From: Stenogyne calaminthoides
Taxonomy: Eukaryota > Streptophyta > Magnoliopsida > Lamiales > Lamiaceae
Assembly: GCA_037126765.1 (NCBI GenBank)
Contig: JBBCBC010000024.1
Span: 13,613,554-13,677,553 of the forward strand
Direction: 5' to 3'
DNA length: 64,000 nt
Positions 24,893-36,450 of the stretch are shown here, piece after piece. The notes beneath the pieces were generated by a model. That model searched no databases, had not been told where the DNA came from, and saw nothing but the letters and a program-made list of their open reading frames with translations. The translations under genes and the position numbers were made by a program. Each line of letters starts with the position of its first letter. The first letter of the stretch is position 1.

Positions 24893-25392
24893 NNNNNNNN
24901 NNNNNNNNNNNNNNNNNNNNNNNNNNNNNNNNNNNNNNNNNNNNNNNNNNNNNNNNNNNNNNNNNNNNNNNNNNNNNNNNNNNNNNNNNNNNNNNNNNNN
25001 NNNNNNNNNNNNNNNNNNNNNNNNNNNNNNNNNNNNNNNNNNNNNNNNNNNNNNNNNNNNNNNNNNNNNNNNNNNNNNNNNNNNNNNNNNNNNNNNNNNN
25101 NNNNNNNNNNNNNNNNNNNNNNNNNNNNNNNNNNNNNNNNNNNNNNNNNNNNNNNNNNNNNNNNNNNNNNNNNNNNNNNNNNNNNNNNNNNNNNNNNNNN
25201 NNNNNNNNNNNNNNNNNNNNNNNNNNNNNNNNNNNNNNNNNNNNNNNNNNNNNNNNNNNNNNNNNNNNNNNNNNNNNNNNNNNNNNNNNNNNNNNNNNNN
25301 NNNNNNNNNNNNNNNNNNNNNNNNNNNNNNNNNNNNNNNNNNNNNNNNNNNNNNNNNNNNNNNNNNNNNNNNNNNNNNNNNNNNNNNNNNNN
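24893..25392. other. Assembly gap (500 N)
   Basis: Exactly 500 N, a common placeholder for a gap of unknown size. It separates the minus-strand SIRE-B1 third ORF from the plus-strand SIRE-A gag. Complete elements would require SIRE-B1 pol, gag and 5' LTR plus the SIRE-A 5' LTR and gag N-terminus here, far more than 500 bases. Long frames reported across it are artefacts. Confidence 0.98.
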
Positions 25393-27006
25393 AAGATGAG
25401 GAAGAGATCGAAGATCTTCAGAGTGATCATAAGAGAGGTATCGTTCTTTAGATGATAGGGATAACAGAAGAGATGAACGAAAGGACGATCACAAAGATGA
25501 TCATAGACAGGATCGCAAAGAGAACAGACGAGATGAGAGATCAGATAAGAGAGGTTCAGATTACAGACAAGGTGGAAAGTCTCCTGACAGATCTTACAGA
25601 AGAAATGATTCTCCCAACAGAGGAAGTTTTGGAGATTCAAGGGTTTGCTACAACTGTCAGAAACCAGGACACTACAGTGCTGACTGCCCCAACCTGACTC
25701 CCAGGGATAGAGAAGAAAAGAAGAACAGAAGAGAAAAATGGTTCCGAGACAGAAAAGCAATGGTTGTCGACACATCTGGCATCGAAGATTCTTATTTGCC
25801 TTCAGATGACTCAGGCTACTCATCTGTTGAAGATTTATGTCTGATTACCACAACTGATGATGTCGATGATATGAACTTCTCATCTAATGATGACATCTGT
25901 CTTATGGCCAGAGAAGCAGATCAATGAGGTAATCTCTAAACCTTCTGTGGTTTCCAGTTCTACACCTGTTGTGCTGAGCACATCTGCTGGAGAGATTAAC
26001 TTGCAGGTCCACAATGACCAGTTGCTTGATGATCTCTCTAATGCAATAGATACTTATACACGAGTGGAAGTTGAGAACGATAACCTAAGGGCTGAGAACG
26101 TCCGGCTTTTCAAGGAAATTGAGGCAAGTAAAGCAGTTGAACTAAAATCAGCTGAAACTATTCAGAAAATGAGTACAGAACTGGAGTTTCTGAAAGTTAG
26201 TACTACTAATTAGGTAAAGCTGATTAAGGAACAGTTGGCTCTCAATCAACAACAAGCTGGAGAACTCAAAGTCCTTCAGGCTAAGTTTTATGAACTCTTC
26301 CGAATGCATGAGAAATCTGAAAGCTATTGAGGACAGTTTGCGTAAGAAAATAGAGGTTTTTACAAAATCATCTAAGATTGTTCAAGATCTAACCAACTAT
26401 TTTTGTACGCCAACTGACAAGAAGGGAATTAGGTATGAAGCCCCTTCTGGATCCTCAAAAGTCCCATCAGGTTCACATCAGAGAAGTGTAACCAAACGAA
26501 TTTCTGATGAAGATACACGAAATTCTAAATTTGTATCAGATAAGGGAAAAGGATTAGCTGACCAGACAAGGTGAGTGCCGGATCAGAAAGGGAACAAAAA
26601 TGGACCTCAACTGATCAGACACCAGCCAAGGAATCAACAGAAGAACCCTGTTCTTCTAAATAGACCTCAGCAAAATCAGCAGAGTAGGCCTCAGTCTGGA
26701 CCATCTCGCAAGGGACAGTCTCAGCTGAAGTCGACTCAGTCCAAGCTGCCTAACAAGCAAGCTGAGGATAAACTAAATCAACCATCTGTGCAGAAAAAAT
26801 ATGAATCTTTCGATGGTAGCAGTCGTACCTACCCTTATAATAAGAAATCTAGGACTGCTGCACCTGAGCCCCACTGGATCAAGAGAAGACAAGCTCACAA
26901 GAAAAATCCCAAGTCTTCTGATCCTACCAAAGCTCACACTCTTAATCATACTGACCAGAATGGACATGAAAAGATGTATGATTATGTAGATGCTTATGGG
27001 CGATAA
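25393..27006 (+). pseudogene. gag: SIRE-A gag, C-terminal half, frameshifted
   Basis: After the gap the frame shows a region rich in Asp, Arg and Lys, then a CCHC zinc knuckle (25646-25687, CYNCQKPGHYSADC), which would bind the RNA genome. The frame stops at a tga near 25925 (…READQ). Downstream frames (25930-26212, 26290-26574) read as a heptad-rich coiled-coil segment with many Leu, Glu and Lys residues, typical of the extended Gag of Sireviruses. Then comes a Gln/Lys/Pro-rich basic tail to 27006. In-frame stops lie at about 26211 and 26573, with frameshifts between pieces. The N-terminal half is lost at the gap. Confidence 0.8.
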
Positions 27007-27009
27007 ATA

Positions 27010-28860
27010 TGGTTTTCTGATCTTGATATTACAATAGAAATGCCTTGTTTTTTTGGATCCCGAAAGGTACAGCTAACCCCCTAGGACCCAATTCTACTGG
27101 GGTACCTAAAGTCTGATTTGATCGCAGGTTTGCGTGGGATTAGCAAATAAAGGAGGTGTACAAGAAACTATCTGGTACATAAATAGTGGATGTTCAAGGC
27201 ACAGGACTGGAAGTCAACATCTCCTCGGCAATTATAGTGAGAAGCCAGACCCACGAGTTCTCTTTGGGGATGACAACTTTGGTTTTACCAGAGGAGTTGG
27301 AAACTTAGTGAATGATGATGTACATGTTACAGGTGTTTCATACGTTGATGGCTTAAGGCACAACTTGATATCTGTATCACAGTTCCGCGACAACGGATTT
27401 ATTGTTGAGTTCTCGTCAGATAGACTCAAAATCAGAAATTGAGTCACTCAACAGATCTTGCCAACTGGCTCCAGAAAAGGAACGATCTACACTACAGATT
27501 GGGACAGTTGTCCAAGAAATGCATGCTTGATTGTTAGGAGTACCAAAAGCAACAGTTGGCTCTAGCACAAGAGAATGAGTCATCTGAACTTTAAAACTCT
27601 TAACAAGATAGCAAGGATGTCCTTGGTTGAAGGTCTCTCGAATGAAGTTTTCTCTAAGGATCAGACATGTGCCGCATGTTAGAAGGGAAATCAAGTCAAG
27701 GCTTCATTCAAAGGGATCCCTTCTCCTCCATCCAGCAGAGTACTGCAACTGCTCCATATGGATTTGTTTGGACCAGTTACACCTCTTAGTTTCAGCGGAC
27801 ACAAATACACTCTGGTGGTCATGGACGATTACTCCAAGTTCACCTGGGTTGTATTATTATATAAGAAGAATGAAACTTCAACAAAGCTACCTGAACTTCT
27901 CTGGAAGATTCAGAATGAAAAGGGTCTTAACATAGTGAAAATCAGATCAGATAAAGGTACAAAATTCTTGAACCAGTTAATATCTGATTTTTGCTCTGAG
28001 TTTGGTATACAGCATGAGACATCAGCTGCCAGAACACCACAACAAAATGGCGTAGCAGAAAGGAGAAACAGAACACTTAAAGAAGTTGCAAGCACCATGT
28101 TAGCTGAGCATGCAACTCCAAACCGTTTCTGGGCAGAAGCAATCAACACTGCATGTCATACGCAGAACAGATGTTCTCTGACTAAGATTCACTTCAAAAC
28201 ACCCTATGAATTGTGGAAGGGCAGAAAACCTCGTGTTTCCTACTTTCCTGTGTTCGGGTGCAAGTGTTTTATACACAACAATGGGAAGAGTCAGTTGAGA
28301 ACCTTCGATGCCAAGTCAGATGAGGGTATATTCTTAGGATATTCCTCAACCAACAAAGCATTTAGGGTTTTCAACAAACGAACCCTAGTTGTGGAAGAAA
28401 CACCTCATGTGGTCTTTGATGAGTCAACATCTGATCAAGAGAAATCTGCCGTAGAACAAGATGCACCTGACAGACCAGAATCACTGAAAATGGATCAGTT
28501 GAGGCTCAAAGAAAAGAATACAAAATACGTCACTGTATACATTCCTAACTTTGACCTTGATGATTCACCAGGTCAGTCAGACCCTAAGGTACGTACAACT
28601 GTCAGTGAAGAAGCTGGTACAGTTGAGACAGTAACAACTGAACCATCTGGTTCAGTGGGAACACCTGATGTTCAGGCGGACAGAATTCAGCATATGATGA
28701 GTCCAACATCAGCTGAGATATGCCCATGCCAAGTGGATCATACTGAAGTACAACTCCCATTCTCTAGTGATGATCTTTATCAGAAGATGATGATGTTCTC
28801 CAAACTGATGATAATTAGGAAAGAAGGACCTGGATAACCAGTCATCCAACTGACCTGATC
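27010..28860 (+). pseudogene. pol: SIRE-A pol: protease and integrase
   Basis: The protease lies at 27134-27442. Its active site reads WYINSGCSRHRTG, so the catalytic Asp of D-S-G is replaced by Asn, which should inactivate it. A stop follows at 27440. Integrase begins with its HHCC zinc segment: the His part at about 27570-27600 and the CAAC at about 27668-27679, followed by a tag stop. The core is in the long frame 27758-28837 with the catalytic acids in MDLFGPV, IRSDKGTKF and NGVAERRNRTL, all retained. GIFLGYSSTNKAFRVFNKRT marks the integrase tail, and the rest is the acidic, poorly conserved linker to reverse transcriptase. Confidence 0.88.
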
Positions 28861-30392
28861 ATCGAAGACCCATCTGATAGAGTCAAAACTAGACATCAGA
28901 TTGGTGAAATGCAATATATTGTTGTTATCTGTCTTTGAAGGAACCACTCATAGTTGAAGAAGCTCTTCAAGATGCATGCTGGATTCTAGCCATGCAAGAA
29001 GAACTAGAGCAGTTTGAGAGAAATCAAGTTTGGGAACTTGTAGACAGACCAACTCATCAAGATGTGATTGGTACTAAGTGGGTTTTCAAGAACAAGAAGG
29101 ATGAGCACAATTTGATAACCAAAAATAAGGCAAGACTTGTTGCTAAGGGATATTCACAATCAGAACGAATTGATTATGATGAATCCTTTGCACCAGTGGC
29201 TCGCCTGGAAGCCATTCGACTATTTTTGGCTTATGCTGCTCATAGGGGATTCACTGTGTATTAGATGGATGTAAAGAGTGCATTCTTAAACGGGGTACTA
29301 GCAAAGGAAGTTTATGTTGAACAACCTCATGGCTTTGAAATAAGCAAGCAAGTGTACCGTTTAAGAAAATCTCTTTACGGACTGAAACAAGCTCCCAGAG
29401 CATGGTATGATGCATTGTCCCAGTTCATGATAGAAAATGGTTTCACCAGGGATTGATTGACAGAACCTTGTTTAGAATTGAAGACAGAGAAGATATTCTA
29501 ATTGTTCAGATCTATGCGGACGACATAATCTTCGGTTCTCCCAATCAGAAACTATGCGAAAAATTCAGTAAACTGATGCAAGGGAAATATGAGATGTCCA
29601 TGATAGGTCAGATAAGCTACTTTCTAGGTCTTCAAGTCAAACAAGCTCATACTTGGATCTTCATCTGCCAGGCGAAGTATACAAGGAATCTGTTGGCTAA
29701 ATACGGAATTCTGAATAGCAAGGAAGCCAGGATTCCAATGATGACTTCATTCAAGATGGACCCATATGAAGGTGGTTAGAAAACTAATCAGAAAGAGTAT
29801 AGGGCTTTGATTGGATCACTATTATACCTTACTGCCAGTAGACCAGATATAACCTTCGCAGTGGGTGTATGTGTCAGATTTCACGCAAATCCTAAACAAA
29901 GCCACCTGGAAGCAGCTAAGCGGATTCTTAAGTATTTAAAGGGTACTGTCAACCTCGGTTTATGGTATCCAGCAGATGATAATCTAGAGCTTAGTGGGTA
30001 CTCTGATTCTGATTATGGAGGTTGTAAGATAGACAAAAAATTAACCTCAGGTACCTCTCTGTTTTTGGGAAGCAAACTGGTCTCTTGGTTTTCAAAGAAG
30101 CAGACATCTGTTGCCACATCCACTAGCGAAATATACAGGAAGCTGTTGCTCCCAACTGCTCTGGCTCTGTCAGCAGCTGAGGGATTATAACATTGTAGCT
30201 ACGAATGTGCCTATTTTCTGTGACAGTAATAGTGCGATTGCTATCACTCAGAACCCAGTCCTGCACACGAGATGCAAGCATGTGGACATCAGACACCATT
30301 TTATCAGAGACCATGTAGAAAAGAAAATCATCAGAATGGAAAAGATTCATACTGATAAGCAAAGAGCTGACATCTTAACCAAGCCTCTAGCT
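28861..30392 (+). pseudogene. pol: SIRE-A pol: reverse transcriptase and RNase H, split by G1
   Basis: Reverse transcriptase starts near 28935 and shows IGTKWVFKNKKDE, NKARLVAKGYSQSE, FAPVARLEAIRLF, MDVKSAFLNG, YGLKQAPRAWYD and the polymerase box IVQIYADDIIFGS (about 29500-29540) with both Asp present. A tag stop at 29262-29264 replaces the residue before MDVKSAF. A frameshift occurs near 29453 and another stop at about 29777. RNase H follows, with SGYSDSDYGGC, FSKKQTSVATSTSE, IFCDSNSAIAI and CKHVDIRHHFIRDHV. The frame reaches the conserved ADILTKPLA end, where G1 is inserted. The last codons resume at 40829. Confidence 0.9.
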
Positions 30393-30908
30393 TGTTATAG
30401 CTGGATTCCAAACGTATAAACATTCACTCACAAGTCAATAGTAGTGCACGGAAATAAGAAAGAACGCGTGATTTGGTGACCCGGTTCGCTAAATGCGGCT
30501 ACGTCCGGGGGCAATACCAAGCCAGGAATTTCACTATAATATTTTCCTAAGAACTAAATTTTCGATCCTTTCCAATGTACTATACAAAATGTATTTATAG
30601 ATAGGGGACTAGGGTTTCCCCTTCTCAGTGGGCCTTCGGCCTTCTAGGGCTCCGAGTTGGCTGGAGGCAGATCCCTTCTCTCTCACTGTGAATCTAGCCG
30701 CCAGCTGGACCTTCCTCGTTTATCCCCAAAATTCTGCCATTATAAACGTCCTTGATCTTATCCCATAATTAGATTGCAACGTCAAAGGGAGGTTGCAGAG
30801 CTGTAACGGCCAGAGCTGGTGGTCGCTTCACAAGTGCTCGCGGTAGCTTGGTCGCCCTGTCTTCGCTCGCCGCCAGGATGGTCGCCTTGTGATGGCGGGG
30901 CCACAACA
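30393..30908 (-). repeat. 3' LTR of G1
   Basis: This 516-bp LTR lies at the left end on the plus strand. It starts TGTTATAGC and ends ggccacaaca. On the minus strand the TATA box reads ctataaatacat at about 30589-30600. It aligns with 40298-40823 almost throughout. Differences are mostly transitions plus a short duplicated tctaggg-like block in the other copy. Confidence 0.94.
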
Positions 30909-30925
30909 ATTGCCCCCCAGGCTGC
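30909..30925 (-). other. Polypurine tract of G1
   Basis: On the minus strand the run ctggggggcaat immediately precedes the 3' LTR start. It is the plus-strand primer site of the element and confirms minus orientation. Confidence 0.85.
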
Positions 30926-31153
30926 TAGTGGCATTGTCGCTAGTCGGATTGGACAGTGGTCCCCAGCGCCTGGGGCGACGCCCGCCCGCGGGCCTCGAGA
31001 AGCCCAAACGTTGCCTCGAAAAGGCAGTTGATGACGTTACCCCGCATGCCCTGTTGGCGCGTGGTCGCCACGCGCCCACAATTTCGGAAATTTTTTGTGA
31101 ATTTGTCCCCATTTTTTGAAAAACTTATTTGCACCCGGTCCTCACATTTTCCC

Positions 31154-31160
31154 TATAAAT
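31154..31160 (+). promoter_or_regulatory. TATA box of the antisense gene in G1
   Basis: The run TATAAAT in ccctataaatcatcttcgc lies about 145 bases upstream of the first methionine at 31306, and is followed by tcggggattagggtttc, a common plant 5' leader style. G2 has TATAAAAG at the equivalent place on its opposite strand (48754-48761), which supports function. Confidence 0.6.
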
Positions 31161-32239
31161 CATCTTCGCTTCGGGGATTAGGGTTTCTTCATATTCTCTA
31201 GCATTTTTGTTGCAAGTAATTCATTTTCGTTTCCGGCCCTCTGCACGATTCTTCTTCCTATGGTAAGCATAATATCTCCTTCTTCCCTATTTCACTCTCC
31301 TCACCATGTTTGCTTCCCCTGATGGCTGCTCGAGCATGGTCAATGTGGAGGGGGAAACTCCATCTGTCACTCCGGCGGGGATAGATTCTCCGAACTGGGA
31401 AGTGGTTTCGGTCTGGGCATCGAGTGGCGGAGCCCTTTCTGGTGAGACAGGGCCTTTCCGCTTAGCCGAGAGGAATCCTCCGCTCGACCTCGAGGTCTTC
31501 GGTTCTCTCGAGGACTTGGTGGTTCTTACGTCGGAGCGAGCCACCGGGGTCCCTCCAGTTGGTCCGTCTGAGGAGCCGGAGACCTCGGCCCATCGCGATT
31601 GCGACCATCCTGATTATTTTGACTATCAAGCCTACCGGGCTAGGCTCCGACATCGTCGACCACTTTGTTCCGAGATTCGCATTGCGATTGAGTCCAAGTT
31701 TTATATTAATGATGAAAAGTATCGATCCGTAATGTCAGAGGCCGACTTGAACGCCGCTCACCGAAAGTACGAGACTCCGAATGACGTATACTTCTAGTGC
31801 CCGGAGAGATTTGAAAGAGTCGACCAACCTCCCGAGGGCATGGTCGCCATCCATGAGGCGGTTATGGATGCTGGTCTCTACTTTCCGCTTCATCCGGCGA
31901 TTTCCCACCTCCTAGCTGCCTGGCACCTTGCCCGCGCGAATTACTCCCAACGGATGGAGTTATCTCTTGGCGACCTTGACCGTGCTCGGCCAGGACGGTC
32001 TTTACCGACTACCCACGCCCATGGAGGTGAACTATTATTGGTCGCTGGTCACCCAGCATGGCCAGGAAGGCCATTATGCTCTGAAAAACCGTCCTGGTCG
32101 GCGGATCGTGCGGGGAATAGTGAATAAAGTCAAGAATTTGCACCCCTGATTGTGGTTTGTGGGTGGGGCATGGCAGAGTGCCTCCCCGGGTTATGTTCGG
32201 AGATTCCCATACCTACCAACTTCCAAGATAGGGCTCCTC

Positions 32240-32309
32240 GTAAGGTTCCTTCTTGGTGGGTGCGTCGAGCATCTCCGTACTGATCTAATTTCCTTTGTCC
32301 TTCTTGCAG
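32240..32309 (+). other. Candidate intron 1 in the G1 antisense gene
   Basis: Starts GTAAGG and ends TTCTTGCAG after a pyrimidine-rich tract, 70 bases long. The flanking sequence is coding-like and the interior is not. Confidence 0.55.
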
Positions 32310-32474
32310 GTGTACTTGTCGCCGACGAGACCCGGCTGAATTGGGACTTTAAGACCGCACACAAGGTCATCGTGGATTATCCTTGGGAGCTTCGTCACGT
32401 AGGCCTTTTCAATTCTTCCTCCGAGAAGCTGTGGGGAGGCTTGCAGACCTACCCTCGCGAGATTGGTCGCTTTC

Positions 32475-32573
32475 GTGAGTCTTTTATACTCTCTTACGTA
32501 TTTTCGTGTCACTTTCCCGTGCCCACTTCTTATCGCAAATTGCCTTGCCAAAACTTCTCATATTCCCGTTCAG
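32475..32573 (+). other. Candidate intron 2 in the G1 antisense gene
   Basis: Starts GTGAGT, ends CCCGTTCAG, 99 bases, T-rich. An equivalent acceptor region (cccgttcaag) is present on the minus strand of G3 at about 58643-58652, and G2 has a GTGAGT-TTGGTAG intron at 47626-47692 at what appears to be the same position. Confidence 0.6.
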
Positions 32574-32970
32574 GCCACCGCTCCGAGCGCCGAACAAATG
32601 TCGACCCGCCGGAACCCTGCTCTCAACTTCTAGCGCACTGGGTCTGCGGCCCGGCCTACACAGTCCACCCGTGGCGGCGGCACTGTGGAGACGGGGGGAT
32701 CCTCTCGCCCGGATCGTTCTAAGGATAAGAAGAAATACAAGTAGGACCAAGACGGTGGCCGCTCAGCTCATCCCGAGGGGTCCTCTACTTGGAAGCACGC
32801 TCGACAGGGTGACCATTCTCCTTGTGCTGCCACTGGGAAAGGGGGAGCGCCCCCTCTCGGGAGTCGATCCTTGCTGCTCGTCCTTCTCTGACAACGACGC
32901 CACCTTCGCCTGGTCGCTAATTTTTGGGCTACCATACGTTCGTGGGCTTCGATGTTGACCGTTTGGGGGC

Positions 32971-33046
32971 GTAAGTTTATTTATTCTGCTGCTTTTGATG
33001 TCAAACCTTTTTGTTATACTTTTCTAAGTCAAGCTCCTTGCTTCAG
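32971..33046 (+). other. Conserved intron 3 in the G1 antisense gene
   Basis: Starts GTAAGT and ends TTGCTTCAG, 76 bases. It follows a gatgttgaccg segment encoding D-V-D-R and precedes a Leu-Pro-Pro-rich segment. Introns at the same protein position occur in G2 (47245-47322) and G3 (58163-58246), so this intron is shared by three element copies of at least two families. Confidence 0.72.
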
Positions 33047-33830
33047 GTTTACAAACTTCCGCCGCCGGTTACCGACTATCTTCGCTCGAAGATGCCGCCC
33101 ATCATTGGGGTCTCGGCCGACTGGCCACGGTATATGTGGCATTCTATCCGAGACGTGCCTCGGTGTTGGTCTCTGGACGATCACCATGTTGCTTCATCCA
33201 ATAGTAATGAGAACAATCTTTACACCGCCTTGATCTACTCCTAGAAGGAGGCCACTTTTCTTGGGAGGGTGGTGGAGCAGAACGACCAGGACCTGGAAAA
33301 TTCTGCGCGGCCCTCGACGTGGAGAAGAAGAAGTCGGAGGAGGTGGCGACGGCCATGGCTCGGATGGAGTCCGAGCTGAAATCAGCTCAAGATAAGGCGG
33401 CCGAGCTGGCTTTGCAAGTGGCCGATGTCAATGCTAAACGTCGGGCTGAGGTCGACTCCCACCGCCTTGAGTCCTTGACCACTGACCGGTTAAGTGGATG
33501 ACTTACTACCACCGGCGGAGTCACATACGGAGGTCGATTATGAGAGAAGGGTCAACCTTGAGTTCCAAATTTCCCAAAGAAGCTTCCTCGATTACGCCCG
33601 GCGATGCCGCTGGGATCTTTTTCTTATATCGCCTACGTGGACGCCCTTCGGCAATGTTTCGCTATTTACCTATCAGCGGATGCTTAAAAATGCTCGTGGA
33701 GGGAAATTGAAGGCCTTAAATGTTCGCCCGAGGCCGATGTCGTGTTGTCCGTGGCGGATCTAGCCGACTATGGCATCAACCTGTCCTTTTTGGCCTCGGG
33801 CGAGTTGCGAGGTCGATGAGGCCGATCGCG

Positions 33831-34639
33831 GGTCCATTCGCGCAGATCATTTGGGCAATCCGCGCCCCAGCGCTAACGACCGAGACCGTGGGAGGCGATG
33901 GTGCGACGGCGGCGGGTCCTGGTGGAGAGGCTCTTGAAGGTGGGGAGCAGGTGGGCTGCCAGGCCTTGCTCGAGGAGGAAGTTAGGTCGGGGGATGGTGC
34001 TTAGTACCTCCCCTCTTGTGGAAAGTTTGTACAAGGTGTCTGCGAACCCCTTGCTTTTTGGATCCTTTATTATCATCTTTTGTAAGCGACCTGCGGGTCT
34101 TTCCTGTATTCAGCCTTTGTGCCCCCGCGTAATATGAATGGAATATTTACGTTTCCTTTCTTTCTTTGTGCATTTATGTATGAGTTCCGTGTTTTACTTA
34201 TGGAGTTTTGGTAGTGTAAAACCCGAACACACACCGACGACTCTGATTCTTGCCTATGTCCTGATCGCCGTTTGGATATGGTGCGATATATTTGGACTGT
34301 GTTTTGGCCGTCTTATTTTATGCGGTGTGTCTAAACTCTGACTTAGTCGTGTTATGGTGATGTCTTTTAGGAAAGTCATCGTACTTGGCGTTTAGCCATT
34401 ATGACGACGACCTTATCGACGTGAATTCCGAGTAGTGCTTCAAATCATAGTTAGTCGGCTTATGCTGTTGGCGACTACCTTTTGAATTGACCTAACCGAC
34501 CAGATCGTTCGAGATGATCTTCGGTCGACTTACTCTAAAGCGTACAAGGTATTTCAAAAATGCAAATTCTCATAAAAATGTTCTTCTTAAAGATGATGAA
34601 TCATTACAATGTTATGATGGGAAAATCAGTAAACAGGCT
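33831..34639. other. G1 region between the converging antisense gene and integrase
   Basis: This holds the presumed 3' untranslated region of the plus-strand gene and the end of the minus-strand integrase region. The block ctgcgaacccc at about 34040 and its surroundings match the complement of G3 57089-57230, so the tail is conserved between copies. No further gene is supported. Confidence 0.45.
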
Positions 34640-35740
34640 ATTAACTATCCCTATTGGTAGTACTTCTTCAAATGGGTCGCATTCCAAGGGTACTGCTCTG
34701 GGGTACAGTCCGGGTCCTCGATCTCGTATGCTCCGTTTGCCAGGCATTTGGATACTCTGAACGGACCTTCCCAGGTAGGTCCGAACGTCCCCTTGGGTAT
34801 TCCAATTACTTTCTTCAGGACAAGGTCACCTTTCTTGAATTGCCGGAGTTTAACCCTAGAGTTGTAGTATTTTTCTGCTTGTCGCTTGTAGTCGACATTT
34901 TCAGGTTGGCCTCTAATCTCCTTTCTTCTAGCAAGTCCAGGTTGGTTGTCATTGCCATATCATTATCGCTTGAGGCTCTGCTGCTCGTTCGGTGACTAGG
35001 TATGGTGACTTCCCGGGATTACGACTTCTGCCCCAAATGCGAGGGAATAGGGTGTTTCCCCTATAGAGGTCCTGCAAGTCGTTCTGTATGACCACAACAC
35101 TTCGGGCAGTTCGCTCGCCCACCTGCCCTTTCCCCCTTCAAGTCACGCTTTTAATGTGTGTTTGATAATCTTGTTGATCGCCTCGACTTGCCCATTGGAT
35201 TGTGGGTGGTAGGGGGTGGAGAAGAGCTTTATTATCTTCCATTTCTTGAAGAAAGCTTCGATCTTGAGGCCGTCGAATTGCTTTCCGTTGTCAGTCACGA
35301 TTGCTTGTGGGAGGCCGAAATGGCAAATGATGTTTCTCCACATGAACCTTATCACGTTGTCCTGATCGATCGTTGCGAGGGATTCTGCTTCCGCCCACTT
35401 CATGAAATAATCGACTGCAACCAGAGAAAATCTTACGGTCCCTGGAGCCGTGGGTAGGGGTCCGATAATGTCGATCCCCATTTTGCAAAAGGCCATGGGC
35501 TGAAGATGCTAGTCAATTCCTCTAGGGATGCCTTGATTGATGGGGCGAATATTTGGCATCGGTGGTAGGTTTTTGCGTATTCGAGGGTATCTTTTTTTAG
35601 TGTCGGCCAGAAATACCCCTGCCGGATGGTTTTGTGGGCTAGGGACTGGCCTTCTGCATGGTTTCCGTAGATCCCCTCGTGGGTTTCCTTCAGGATGTCT
35701 TGCCCCTTGGCCTTCGTCACACATCTCAGTAGCTGGATGC
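34640..35740 (-). pseudogene. pol: G1 integrase remnant
   Basis: In the frame ending at 35433 the zinc-binding segment runs from about 35690 to 35545. The two His of THEGIYGNH are present, but the first Cys of the pair reads Tyr (KTYHRC, versus KACHRC in G3), so zinc binding is probably lost. After a frameshift the core (35143-35496) keeps all three catalytic acids in GIDIIGPLP, VTDNGKQF and NGQVEAINK. It stops after HTLKA. Tail sequence continues in pieces to about 34640, with SYRTTCRTSIGETPYSLAFG readable near 35070-35010. The role would be insertion of element DNA in the nucleus. Confidence 0.85.
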
Positions 35741-36450
35741 TAAAACCTCGCTTGTATAAATGGTCGTCGATCATTACATACCTTGTCACCCTCATTTGCA
35801 ATTGTCGGGCGTCGACTCTATTGTCCGGCAGGTGACTCGTCTTTAGGTACTTGAGAATCAGCGCCCTCCAATCCTCGTGGTCGATATCCATTGGGTCGGT
35901 GAGGGCGACCAAGGCGTGTGTGGTGGATGGGAAGGTTAACTTTGTGATGGTGATGTCTTTCATATCCGCCGGTCCCTCTGACGTTGCTAGCTTGGCTAGA
36001 GCATCTGCTTGGGAATTTGTGCTTCTGGGTACCAATTCCACGTAGACTTGATCGAACTTTTCGAGCAGGGATCGGATAATTTCTTGGTACGTGGTCATAC
36101 GATCACATCGGGCCTCATACTCTCCCGATACTTAGCACGTGACCAATTGCAAATCGGTGTGTATTTTTAGTTTCTTCACTCCCATGGCCATTGCCATCTC
36201 AAGCCCCCTGATTAAGGCATCGTACTCTGCTTCGTTATTGGTGGCCTGAAAGTCGAATGTGATGGCCGTTTGGAAGGAGTGTCCATCAGGGCTAACTAAG
36301 ACTATGTCCGCCCCAGCTCGGGCTTGAGTGGCGGAACCATCCATGTAAATTTCTAATGGTGGCCCCGCTGGTGCTTCTAGCGTGGTCGTCGGGTAGGTAA
36401 GTTCCACCATGAAGTCGGCCAGGGCCTGAGCCTTGATGGCCATTCGTGGG
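35741..36450 (-). pseudogene. pol: G1 second, archaeal-type RNase H and linker
   Basis: Residues EIYMDGSAT (about 36350-36325), NNEAEYDALIRGLEMAMAMG (about 36240-36180), KIHTDLQLV and, after a stop at 36132, NSQADALAKLA (about 36015-35980) form the acidic pattern D, E, D, D of a second RNase H. This extra domain, lying between the ordinary RNase H and integrase, defines the Tat branch of plant gypsy elements. A stop splits it after QLVTC. The linker to integrase contains the LVALTDPMDIDHEDWR block, also found in G3. Confidence 0.82.

Larger units (their letters stand above)
31306..33830 (+). pseudogene. Antisense extra gene of G1: Transposase_28-like domain plus coiled coil, with introns
   Basis: The gene is on the strand opposite to G1 gag-pol, between integrase and 3' LTR. 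The frame opens MFASPDGCSSMVN (31306) and has a tag stop at 31795-31797. The conserved block PPEGMVAIHEAVM with GLYFPLHP at 31830-31900 and, after a frameshift, ARITPNGWSYLLATLTVLG (31930-31990) matches what I remember of the Pfam family Transposase_28 (putative gypsy type transposon). Three introns with canonical ends can be drawn: 32240-32309 (GTAAGG to TTGCAG), 32475-32573 (GTGAGT to TTCAG) and 32971-33046 (GTAAGT to TTCAG). Downstream are KLPPPVTDYLRSKMPPIIGV (33049 onward) and a charged coiled coil (33319-33480). It ends with ADYGINLSFL at about 33765-33795. Function is unknown. The copy is broken by stops and frameshifts. Confidence 0.7.

Noticed and set aside
24825..25823. 332-codon minus-strand frame and 194-codon plus-strand frame across the N run
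   Set aside because: They consist mainly of undetermined residues spanning the assembly gap; the flanks belong to two different elements in opposite orientation.
30828..31201. Several overlapping frames on both strands at the G1 3' LTR edge
   Set aside because: GC-rich LTR and promoter sequence gives chance frames. None fits a family or matches the orthologous place in G2.
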